A stretch of DNA of 5,127 nt from positions 1 through 5,127 of the forward strand of contig JAJGAH010000212.1 of the NCBI GenBank assembly GCA_020844525.1, read 5' to 3'. Under the pieces are notes generated by a model. The model was not told the origin of the DNA, did no database searches, and saw only the letters and a program-made list of their open reading frames with translations. The position numbers and the translations under genes are program-made. This stretch comes from Eubacterium sp. Lineage in GTDB: Bacteria > Bacillota > Clostridia > Lachnospirales > Lachnospiraceae. Below are positions 1 to 5,127 of this stretch, in pieces; the stretch's first letter is position 1, and each line of letters begins with the position of its first letter.

Positions 1-1
1 G

Positions 2-835
2 GCAGACAAAGACGGCGTCCGCATTGCCGAACTGACAGAAGAGACCTACAAGGATCTTCTCTGGCAGCATACGCCGATCACTGACTTCTGGCAGATTGCA
101 GGAGGCATATCCGGAAAGCTCGCAAAATACGGGATCCGAACGATGGGAGACATTGCGGAAACATCAGTCAAAGATGAAGAATTCCTTTACCGTCTCTTCG
201 GCATCAACGCTGAACTCCTGATCGATCATGCCTGGGGCATCGAGCCCTGCACAATGAAAGACATCAAGAACTATTCGACCGGTGCCCGCTCCATCAGCAA
301 CGGACAGGTCCTGCCGAGAGCCTACAAATATGCGGAATCTCTTCTGGCAGTCAAAGAACAGGCGGAGCTCATCTCCCTGCAGCTGGTAAAGGAAGAGGTG
401 ACCGCCGATTCCCTCACCATGTACATCGGGTACGAGGTCTGCAGCGACTCTTACACCGGTGCTTTTCATTACGACTGGTACGGAAGAAAAGTTCCCGCGC
501 ACAGCGTCGGCACGTTCCGCTTCGGCACAGATACGAACTATGCCGGGCAGATCATGCCCGCTGCCGCCGCTCTGTTCCAGCGGATCGTGCGGCCCGGCCT
601 GCTCATCCGCAGGATCTTCCTCACCGCAAACGACATCAAACCCGAATCGTCCACCTGCTACCAGATGGATCTGTTCCACGACACGGCTGAACTGGAAAAA
701 GAGAAAAATCTGCAGAAAGCTGTACTTTCCGTCAAGGCAAAATATGGCGCGAATGCCATTCTCCGCGGGATGAGTCTGCAGAAAGGAGCGCGAACCATGG
801 AAAGAAATACGCAGATCGGAGGACACAGAGCATGA
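2..835 (+). CDS. Y-family DNA polymerase (UvrX/UmuC-like), 5'-truncated by window edge
   Basis: Translesion polymerase of the UmuC/DinB superfamily, which copies past damaged bases at the cost of mutations. The frame is open from base 2, giving 277 codons before TGA at 833-835; the ATG at 143 is internal (codon 48). Seen: a PITDFW segment (codons 25-30), then a helix-hairpin-helix thumb region (about 32-55, GGISGKLAKYGIRTMGDIA), a LFGINAELLIDHAWG stretch, and SISNGQVL (97-104), which opens the little-finger domain that grips DNA. These are typical of Gram-positive UvrX-type polymerases. The catalytic palm with its acidic residues lies upstream, outside the window; family members are usually 400-500 residues, so about a third or more is missing. 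A YolD-like gene follows after 15 nt, the usual partner, so the two are probably co-transcribed. SOS control is usual for the family, but the promoter is not visible. Family call is firm; UvrX versus another subfamily name is not. Confidence 0.93.
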   Translation, partial: ADKDGVRIAELTEETYKDLLWQHTPITDFWQIAGGISGKLAKYGIRTMGDIAETSVKDEEFLYRLFGINAELLIDHAWGIEPCTMKDIKNYSTGARSISNGQVLPRAYKYAESLLAVKEQAELISLQLVKEEVTADSLTMYIGYEVCSDSYTGAFHYDWYGRKVPAHSVGTFRFGTDTNYAGQIMPAAAALFQRIVRPGLLIRRIFLTANDIKPESSTCYQMDLFHDTAELEKEKNLQKAVLSVKAKYGANAILRGMSLQKGARTMERNTQIGGHRA

Positions 836-850
836 AAGGAGTGATCTATC

Positions 851-1339
851 ATGACAGATTATCAGGCACTGAAAAAGCAGCACCGGCCGATTCACAACGG
901 CGATCCCTTTTCTCTCCGGCATCCGAAAATGGCACGCGGAAACAGGGCGAAGCTGTTCGCACCCTTCGACGCCCTTGCCGGGTTTGATGAATCCATGGAT
1001 GCTGAAACTGTACTTACTGTTCATCCGGCCGAGCTGTCTGAAGATATGAAAAAAGAACTGGACGAAAAACTCGCGCTTCTGGTCCGGCGGTTTGAGAAGC
1101 TGCCGAAGAAACGCCTGGACCGGAAAGGCCTGCTGCAGATTTCCGTCCTGTACTTTGAAGAAGACGCCCAGCAGACGCTGCTGAAAAATGACGGTGTCAG
1201 AGGCAATTACCGATGGATCAGCGGCGACCTGCTGGATATCGACAGCGTCCGCAAGACCATCTGCCTGAACGGCAGAAATCTGGACATCAGCCGGATCTAT
1301 GCCATTGAAACCGGCCAGCAGTCTCGCGTCACATTGTGA
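851..1339 (+). CDS. YolD-like family protein, partner of the Y-family polymerase
   Basis: A 162-residue protein of the YolD-like family, small proteins encoded directly after UvrX-type polymerases on phages and mobile elements; their molecular role is not settled, and a function in polymerase control is only inferred. Seen: a basic N-terminus, then RAKLFAPFDALAGFDE (32-47), matching the RAK-F-PF-AL-G block of clostridial members; a charged helix LSEDMKKELDEKLALLVRRF; and a C-terminal beta-rich part (about 96-156: LLQISVLYFEED, then SGDLLDIDSVRKTICLNG and LDISRIYAIE) that fits the small SH3-like YolD fold. The start is supported by AAAGGAG at 835-841, 9 nt before the ATG, overlapping the polymerase stop region. 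No membrane segment or signal peptide. The stop codon TGA lies inside a palindrome and the first copy of an 11-bp repeat array, which suggests that the gene end is near a recombination junction. Confidence 0.82.
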   Translation: MTDYQALKKQHRPIHNGDPFSLRHPKMARGNRAKLFAPFDALAGFDESMDAETVLTVHPAELSEDMKKELDEKLALLVRRFEKLPKKRLDRKGLLQISVLYFEEDAQQTLLKNDGVRGNYRWISGDLLDIDSVRKTICLNGRNLDISRIYAIETGQQSRVTL

Positions 1340-1373
1340 CACGGCTGTGACACCCAAGTGACGGCAGAGTGAC
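1328..1373. repeat. Four GTGAC motifs phased at exactly 11 bp, headed by a 13-bp palindrome
   Basis: GTGAC occurs at 1336, 1347, 1358 and 1369, each exactly 11 bp after the previous one, so all lie on nearly the same face of the helix. Units read TTGTGACACGG, CTGTGACACCC, AAGTGACGGCA and GAGTGACACAG. The first copy is the right arm of the perfect palindrome GTCACATTGTGAC (1328-1340), which contains the YolD stop codon. Such phasing suggests an iteron-like protein-binding array; comparable short repeats are found in phage replication-initiator genes that carry their own origin. Binding function is inferred, and a chance tandem duplication of an 11-mer is possible. Confidence 0.6.
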
Positions 1374-1430
1374 ACAGAGATAGCGAAAGAGAGAGATAAG
1401 ATACAGAGAAAGAGAGAGCAGAAATCCGCC
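1362..1430 (+). other. Purine-rich tract, possible remnant of a phage replisome-organizer gene
   Basis: Directly after the GTGAC array the + strand is almost all A and G (1374-1420). In the frame starting at 1362 it reads RQSDTEIAKERDKIQRKREQ and continues KSA. Alternating Glu/Lys/Arg/Asp tails after a VTP-type segment are what I associate with phage DnaD-like replisome organizers. The same frame upstream reads SHCDTAVTPK and then a TGA at 1359-1361. No start codon or folded domain is present, so if this is a relic it is only a small scrap of a gene. Low-complexity DNA could give the same appearance by chance. Confidence 0.3.
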
Positions 1431-1457
1431 CTCTCCTTTGTTGTTTTCGTTATTATT

Positions 1458-1781
1458 TCACTCAGAACCATTTCCGGGAACTACATCAGAACCGCTTCTG
1501 AAAAATATCCCTTCTGATGATAACTGAAGCTTCAGGATCCGCCGCCTGGCATCCGCTTCTCCACGCCTCAGAATTTCTGCTATGATAGCATTGATACGGC
1601 GGATGGTTCTGCCGAAAAATACATCGCCATTATTAATCTGATGCTGGGCACGATTCGGTGTTACATCCCTGCGGTTTGCCTTCTTGACGAAATCACTTTT
1701 TCCAAGAATAGCGCCGACAACAGCAAGGCCGCCTGCCGGAATGATTCGCTCGTTGGTCGTAGTAATAATCAGCTTTTTCAT
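1458..1781 (-). pseudogene. IS1380-family transposase, internally deleted remnant
   Basis: A reading frame of about 107 residues starting MKKLIITTTNERIIPAGGLA and continuing with GAILGKSDF, a DVTPNRAQHQI block and NNGDV. This matches, from recall, the N-terminus of IS1380-type transposases of gut Firmicutes, whose full length is usually above 400 residues. After NNGDV (near 1610) the similarity stops, and the rest (RRINAIIAEILRRG, then ARRRILKLQLSS) lacks the DDE catalytic core. The tail loosely resembles the basic C-terminal end of IS1380 proteins, so a large in-frame internal deletion is likely. The ATG at 1781 is chosen over an earlier ATG at 1820 because AAAGGAG (1790-1796) sits 8 nt upstream and family proteins begin at MKK. 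The frame is open with intact translation signals, so a short protein could still be made, but it cannot be an active transposase. Confidence 0.68.
1484..1519. repeat. 8-bp inverted repeat with a nested alternative hairpin
   Basis: CATCAGAA (1484-1491) is complemented perfectly by TTCTGATG (1512-1519). CAGAA within the left arm can also pair with the nearer TTCTG at 1496-1500, giving two mutually exclusive stems. It lies inside the tail of the transposase remnant. No T-run follows, so I do not call it a terminator; it may be coincidental. Confidence 0.35.
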
Positions 1782-1810
1782 GGCATTTGCTCCTTTGGAA
1801 GTATGTGTAT

Positions 1811-1819
1811 ATTTTACCA
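1811..1819 (-). promoter_or_regulatory. Possible extended -10 promoter of the transposase remnant
   Basis: On the - strand TGGTAAAAT (a TGn plus TAAAAT extended -10) lies 29 nt before the remnant's ATG, upstream of its AAAGGAG ribosome binding site. A TTGCTG lies further upstream but at 20 nt, too far for a good -35 element. The surrounding DNA is A+T-rich, which raises the chance of a false match. Confidence 0.3.
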
Positions 1820-1846
1820 AAAAATACCATATATCTCAGCAACGGA

Positions 1847-1863
1847 ATCACCTCATGGGTGAT
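1847..1863. repeat. Small perfect stem-loop upstream of the transposase remnant
   Basis: ATCACC (1847-1852) and GGTGAT (1858-1863) form a perfect 6-bp stem around a 5-nt loop, TCATG. It lies upstream of the putative -10 on the - strand, where an operator or a sub-terminal insertion-sequence hairpin could be. There is no adjacent T-run. Confidence 0.35.
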
Positions 1864-2040
1864 ATTTGAAGAAACTTTTCAAGGTGCAATCCATGCAGCA
1901 AAATCAATGGTTTCCAGCGACCTTGTATGTGTGAGTTTCACAGATTCAGGTTTAACTCAATAAGGACCTCCAGCTGACTGGAAGTCCTGACTTTACTTGA
2001 TGAGAGGCTATGTATTTCCACAGCACCTTTTCCGCGTTTA
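1864..2040. other. Intergenic stretch between transposase remnant and deacylase gene
   Basis: About 180 bp with no convincing coding region on either strand, apart from the hairpin at 1963-1988. Together with the sequence from 1340 it makes a 700-bp stretch without an intact gene, occupied by the GTGAC array, the purine tract and the insertion-sequence remnant. I see no tRNA, CRISPR or riboswitch-like structure here. Confidence 0.6.
1963..1988 (-). terminator. Probable terminator of the dpaL-ygeY-deacylase operon
   Basis: AGGACCTCCAG (1963-1973) pairs with CTGGAAGTCCT (1978-1988) around a CTGA tetraloop, 11 bp with one mismatch. It lies 52 nt past the stop of the deacylase gene. On the - strand the stem is followed by TATTGAGTT, only a weak T-run, so termination may be inefficient or the hairpin may mainly protect the 3' end of the message. 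No other candidate lies between the operon end and the transposase remnant. Confidence 0.55.
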
Positions 2041-3639
2041 TTATGACTTTCTCCTCAGCACCTGACCATATCTTTCCTGGCTCACCTTGTCATTTTCCAA
2101 AGCCACATTTCCGTTCACAATCACAGTTATAATTCCCTCAGGGAATTGCTCCGGATTGGTGAAAGTGCCTTTATCAATAATCGTATCAGGATCAAACAAT
2201 GTGAGATCCGCAAAATATCCTTCCCTGATATAGCCCCTCTTACTGATGTGCAGAGCATCAGCCGCCTTGCCGGTGATTTTTCGTACCGCCTGTGGAAGAG
2301 TCAGGCATTTATCCTCCCTCACATATTTGCCTAAGAGCCTTGGGAATGCACCGTAAACACGCGGATGCGGCTTTCCTGAGAGAAGTCCGTCAGTGCACAG
2401 ATTCATCTCTGGCCGCTGCATGATTGCTTTGACATGATCTTCCGTTCCGTAAAAATCGACCATGCCAACGGCATTTTTCTCCTCAAGCAGTAAATCAAAG
2501 GTTGCTTCGAGAGGATCTTTTCCTCGTTTTTCACCCAGCTGATCCAGCGTGAGGCCAACAGCATCTTTATTTTTTTCTGTTACAACGCTTGTTACGTAGA
2601 TACCCTCAGTACCGGCAAATTGAATAAAGTTATCCCATCCGGGAATACCATCCCGGATATCTTTCTTCATCCGTTCTCTGCAGGCAGGATCAGCAAGCCT
2701 CTCCAATACCTTATCAGTTCCTCCGTCATGAACCCAGGGTGGAAGAATGACTCCCAGCATCGTACTTCCGGCGACATATGGATACTGATCAAATGAAACT
2801 GTAAGTCCTTCTGCTTCGGCTTCGTCCAGTTTCTGAAACATCCCATCCAGGAATTTCCAGTTGGGTTTTCCGCAGACCTTGAAATGAGAGAAATGGATCG
2901 GTATGCCGGATTCCCTGCCAATACGGATAATCTCATCCATGGAAGGCAGAATGGTTTCCGCCTCACTACGCTGGTGAACGACAAATACACCGCCATATTC
3001 TTTCGCCACTTTACAGATCTCAATCAGTTCTTCTGTCTTTCCATATGCGCACGGCATATAAATCAGACCTGAGGAAACACCGATACATCCGGCTTCCATC
3101 TCACGGGCTATAATGCTACGCATGGCATCGATGTCTTTTTTGTCAGCTGGTTTGTTTGCCAGCCCCATTGCTTCCATTCGAATATTACCATGAGGAAGCA
3201 GATAGGCCTCATTCAATGCAGGATGCACTTTCTCCAATAGAGAAAAATACCCGGTTGCATCCCGATAGTGCCAGTCCAGACCATCATCTGATCCGTCCAG
3301 ACCTGCCAGATTCTTTTTCCACGGTTCAATATATTCCTCCGGAAGCGGTGCCATGGATATGCCATCCTGTCCTAACACTTCCGTCGTAATTCCCTGATGT
3401 ATCTTTGGTAAGAGAGCAGGCTGTGAAAGAACTCTCAGATCACTATGTGAATGAGTGTCGATGAAACCAGGTGCAAGCACTTTGCCTCTTGCATCAATGA
3501 CCCTGTCTGCGCTTACCTCATCACCCACAGTTCCGTGAAAAATCTTTTCGATCTGATCACCCTTTGTGAGTACAGCTCCAGCAAAAGCATCGGCACCGCT
3601 GCCATCAATGATATTCGCGTTTTTTATTAAGATTTTCAT
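2041..3639 (-). CDS. N-acyl-D-amino-acid deacylase-like amidohydrolase (D-aminoacylase family)
   Basis: A cytoplasmic metallohydrolase of the amidohydrolase superfamily, D-aminoacylase group, which removes N-acyl groups from D-amino acids; some relatives take other N-substituted amides, so the substrate is open. Seen (numbering from the first ATG at 3648): an N-terminal beta-sandwich segment, PGFIDTHSHSD with H66 and H68, TTEVLGQDG (88-96), VVHQRSE with H225, SHFK with H255, and CTDG with D420, then HPRVYGAFPR and a C-terminal sandwich (GYIREGYFADLTLFDPDTI). The usual metal-binding Cys of the GNCG motif is replaced by D95, as I recall for one branch of the family. Length of about 532 residues is normal. 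I choose the ATG at 3639 rather than 3648: GAGGAG (3649-3654) directly abuts the earlier ATG but lies 9 nt from this one. It is last in the operon, 19 nt after the ygeY stop. Confidence 0.85.
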   Translation of the reverse strand: MKILIKNANIIDGSGADAFAGAVLTKGDQIEKIFHGTVGDEVSADRVIDARGKVLAPGFIDTHSHSDLRVLSQPALLPKIHQGITTEVLGQDGISMAPLPEEYIEPWKKNLAGLDGSDDGLDWHYRDATGYFSLLEKVHPALNEAYLLPHGNIRMEAMGLANKPADKKDIDAMRSIIAREMEAGCIGVSSGLIYMPCAYGKTEELIEICKVAKEYGGVFVVHQRSEAETILPSMDEIIRIGRESGIPIHFSHFKVCGKPNWKFLDGMFQKLDEAEAEGLTVSFDQYPYVAGSTMLGVILPPWVHDGGTDKVLERLADPACRERMKKDIRDGIPGWDNFIQFAGTEGIYVTSVVTEKNKDAVGLTLDQLGEKRGKDPLEATFDLLLEEKNAVGMVDFYGTEDHVKAIMQRPEMNLCTDGLLSGKPHPRVYGAFPRLLGKYVREDKCLTLPQAVRKITGKAADALHISKRGYIREGYFADLTLFDPDTIIDKGTFTNPEQFPEGIITVIVNGNVALENDKVSQERYGQVLRRKS

Positions 3640-3658
3640 CCTGTGCATCTCCTCAGAA

Positions 3659-4840
3659 TCAAAGCAATGCTTTCATAATCCCCATATACCGCTCGGTGAC
3701 TCCTGTCAGCTGATCGAGTTCGATATATTCATCAATCGTATGCGCCAGATTTTCTCGTGAAGGGCCCATTCCGATTGTTTTGATTCCAGCTTCTCCTGCA
3801 TAATGACTGCCGTTCGTACAGAAGTTATATTTCGTAATTTCCGGATGGAATCCCATTTCATGCAATGTCTTAAGGATCTTCTGGATACAGGCATCCTGCT
3901 CGCTGAATTTCCAGCCGGGGAAGAACCGTTCGCCTTCAATGCACTCTCCCGTATAACATTTCTCCCTTCCAGCAGCAAAAGAAACCTTTGCCTTAAAAGA
4001 AAGGTTCTCGGCTGACATCTTATCAATCAGCTCTTGGATAGGATGCAAGACTGACTCTTTGGTTTCTCCCACCAGCAGACGCCGGTCATAAGTAGCCCGA
4101 CAGTAATCCGGAACAACTGATGCCCCTGGATAAGGACTGGATTTGATATCTGTCAGTTCCAGAATGCCATCTCCCAAGAAATCATCGTGCGTGGCAGGCA
4201 ATTTCCGGATTGCTTCGATCAGACGGCACATAGAGTAAACGGCATTTACGCCTTTTTCAGGATTTGCCGAATGTGCAGGCACGCCAAATGTTTCCACAAC
4301 AACCTCACCGCGGCCTCGCTGTCCGATTTTCAGATTTAATCCGGAGGCTTCTCCGATCACGACGACATCAGGCTGCACAAAGGAACTGATGCTGCGCGCA
4401 GCAACACCCTCAAAGCATTCCTCATGCACAACTCCGGCGACATAGATGTCTCCAGCGAAATCCTTTTGCGTGTCCTCCGCATAACTGGCAGCTGCCACTG
4501 CCATGGCAGCATCCGCGCCCTTCATATCCGATGTGCCGCGGCCATATAGTTTTCCATCTGCGATATCTGCCCGAAAAGGATCATATTTCCACTTAGACGG
4601 ATCTGGTACCGGTACGGTATCAATATGTCCATCAAAAAGCAGTTTGATTCCCTTTCTTTTTCCATGAATCACACCAATTACATTTCCATATCGATCAATC
4701 GTAACGTCATCAAAACCATGAGACATGAAGTATTTCTTCAAAACATCCGCTGCTGCCTTCTCATTGCCTGAATAGCTATACTGATGAACAAGTTCCTGGC
4801 AAAGTGCAATGACTTCTTCTTTCCTTTTCTCGTTTAACAT
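3659..4840 (-). CDS. ygeY: YgeY-type M20 family metallohydrolase (selenium metabolism-linked)
   Basis: A cytoplasmic M20 (ArgE/DapE/ACY1-like) two-metal amide hydrolase matching the YgeY subfamily almost end to end from recall. With the start at 4840 (393 residues): GHIDTVP (71-77; H72, D74), GRGTSDMKG (100-108; bridging D105), HEE (139-141; E140 catalytic base, E141 ligand), GEA (163-165; E164 ligand), the lid/dimerisation domain with PAHSANP (H190), and AHTIDE (H367 ligand). All expected catalytic and metal residues are present. The in-frame ATG at 4876 lacks a ribosome binding site, whereas GGAG lies 5 nt before 4840 and the protein then begins where the family does. It follows dpaL after 41 nt, the same order as ygeX-ygeY in Escherichia coli. 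The natural substrate is not established; an N-substituted diaminopropionate-related or purine-derived amide is a reasonable inference from the neighbour. Confidence 0.92.
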   Translation of the reverse strand: MLNEKRKEEVIALCQELVHQYSYSGNEKAAADVLKKYFMSHGFDDVTIDRYGNVIGVIHGKRKGIKLLFDGHIDTVPVPDPSKWKYDPFRADIADGKLYGRGTSDMKGADAAMAVAAASYAEDTQKDFAGDIYVAGVVHEECFEGVAARSISSFVQPDVVVIGEASGLNLKIGQRGRGEVVVETFGVPAHSANPEKGVNAVYSMCRLIEAIRKLPATHDDFLGDGILELTDIKSSPYPGASVVPDYCRATYDRRLLVGETKESVLHPIQELIDKMSAENLSFKAKVSFAAGREKCYTGECIEGERFFPGWKFSEQDACIQKILKTLHEMGFHPEITKYNFCTNGSHYAGEAGIKTIGMGPSRENLAHTIDEYIELDQLTGVTERYMGIMKALL

Positions 4841-4881
4841 AAGTTCTCCATTTTCTCCATCAACAGGCATCTCCATCAGAT

Positions 4882-5127
4882 TTACAGGGAAGCGTATTTT
4901 CCTCGCCAGACAATCTGGTCATAACTTGTCCGATCTGTAGCCCCCTCTGTACTGATAAAAAGCAAAACAGAATTTTCATTGATTTTGAGCCTGTTTTTTA
5001 TGTCTGATAACTTTTCATCGGTCAACAAATTATATGCGGCGCCAAACGCAGCTGCTCCGCTCTCTCCGCTGATAATTCTGGCATCCGATGCCACCGGCGA
5101 CGAAAGGACCCTCATGCCATCAGCAGA
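4882..5127 (-). CDS. dpaL: 2,3-diaminopropionate ammonia-lyase, C-terminal part (5' end beyond window)
   Basis: The last 81 codons of a PLP-dependent fold-type II lyase that converts 2,3-diaminopropionate to pyruvate and two ammonia. The frame is open to the window edge (SADGMRVLSSP), so the ATG at 5115 is internal. Seen: ISGESGAAAFGAAYNLL, a conserved glycine/serine loop near the cofactor in the C-terminal half, then NENSVLLFISTEGATD and YDQIVWRGKY, matching the STEG-TD and VVWEGKH end of E. coli YgeX. The PLP-binding lysine lies outside the window. The family is about 400 residues, so roughly 80% is missing here. It is the most upstream gene seen of the - strand operon with ygeY, and that neighbour strongly supports the call. 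The operon promoter lies beyond the right edge. Confidence 0.88.
   Translation of the reverse strand, partial: SADGMRVLSSPVASDARIISGESGAAAFGAAYNLLTDEKLSDIKNRLKINENSVLLFISTEGATDRTSYDQIVWRGKYASL

Larger units (their letters stand above)
1435..1880 (-). mobile_element. Remnant of an IS1380-like insertion sequence, ends uncertain
   Basis: The transposase remnant at 1458-1781 implies a decayed insertion sequence. I looked for terminal inverted repeats: reading inward, the left flank has CCTTTGTTGTTTTCGTTATT (from 1435) and the right flank, on the other strand, CCTTGAAAAGTTTCTTCAAA (from about 1884). They share an initial CCTT, a TTTC block and a following TCAC, but identity is only moderate, so these ends are a guess. 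No target-site duplication was recognised. Confidence 0.3.

Noticed and set aside
832..990. Short + frame from the ATG at 832 overlapping the polymerase stop (MKGVIYHDRL...)
   Set aside because: It overlaps yolD in another frame, ends after about 50 codons, lacks its own ribosome binding site and resembles nothing known to me.
1435..1460. Terminal inverted repeat of the insertion sequence, paired with about 1858-1884
   Set aside because: Only about half to 60% of positions match by eye and a gap is needed; kept as a guess for element limits, not as a repeat feature.
164..1471. 435-codon open frame on the - strand opposite the polymerase and yolD genes
   Set aside because: It lies entirely antisense to two recognised proteins with ordinary spacing and ribosome binding; its translation is rich in Ser, Cys, Phe and His runs with no domain I recognise. 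Long antisense frames are expected opposite G+C-richer codons.
1641..1869. Two + strand frames opposite the start of the transposase remnant
   Set aside because: They have no ribosome binding site and are antisense to the recognised IS1380 N-terminus, so they are shadows.
2667..3023. 118-codon - strand frame inside the deacylase gene
   Set aside because: A shifted-frame shadow of the deacylase, whose own frame is continuous and carries all family motifs; there is no frameshift.
3706..4026. 106-codon - strand frame inside ygeY
   Set aside because: A shifted-frame shadow; ygeY is uninterrupted and holds all M20 metal ligands.

Overview
The window looks like part of the chromosome of a low-to-mid G+C gut Firmicute (Clostridia such as Lachnospiraceae, or Erysipelotrichaceae). 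The support is protein-family resemblance: a Gram-positive-type UvrX-like Y-family polymerase paired with a YolD-like protein, an IS1380-type transposase remnant of a kind I associate with these groups, strong AGGAG ribosome binding sites, and a diaminopropionate/YgeY catabolic module typical of gut anaerobes. This is judgement from recall, not a database result.

Left part (1-1339, + strand): the C-terminal two thirds of an error-prone Y-family DNA polymerase is followed 15 nt later by a YolD-like gene. This two-gene mutagenesis cassette is common on prophages, conjugative elements and in SOS loci. Right at the YolD stop codon a short array of four GTGAC motifs begins, spaced exactly 11 bp apart. 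A purine-rich stretch follows whose reading frame resembles the charged tail of phage replisome-organizer proteins.

Middle (1340-2040): no intact gene. It holds the repeat array, a heavily shortened IS1380-like transposase on the - strand that still has its start codon and ribosome binding site, small inverted repeats, and a probable terminator of the rightward operon at 1963-1988.

Right part (2041-5127, - strand): three genes closely spaced in one orientation, read from right to left: the C-terminal end of 2,3-diaminopropionate ammonia-lyase (dpaL/ygeX), a YgeY-type M20 metallohydrolase, and an N-acyl-D-amino-acid deacylase-like amidohydrolase. DpaL converts 2,3-diaminopropionate to pyruvate and ammonia. 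The ygeX-ygeY pair belongs to the gene set linked to anaerobic purine/uric-acid breakdown and selenium-dependent hydrolases in gut bacteria. The two hydrolases probably release, or act on, N-substituted amino-acid intermediates around the lyase step. The exact substrates cannot be read from sequence.

The window therefore joins a mobile-element-type mutagenesis cassette to a catabolic operon across about 700 bp of decayed mobile DNA. I see no clearly new defence or RNA system. The most unusual items are the phased GTGAC array, the shortened transposase and the composition of the operon.
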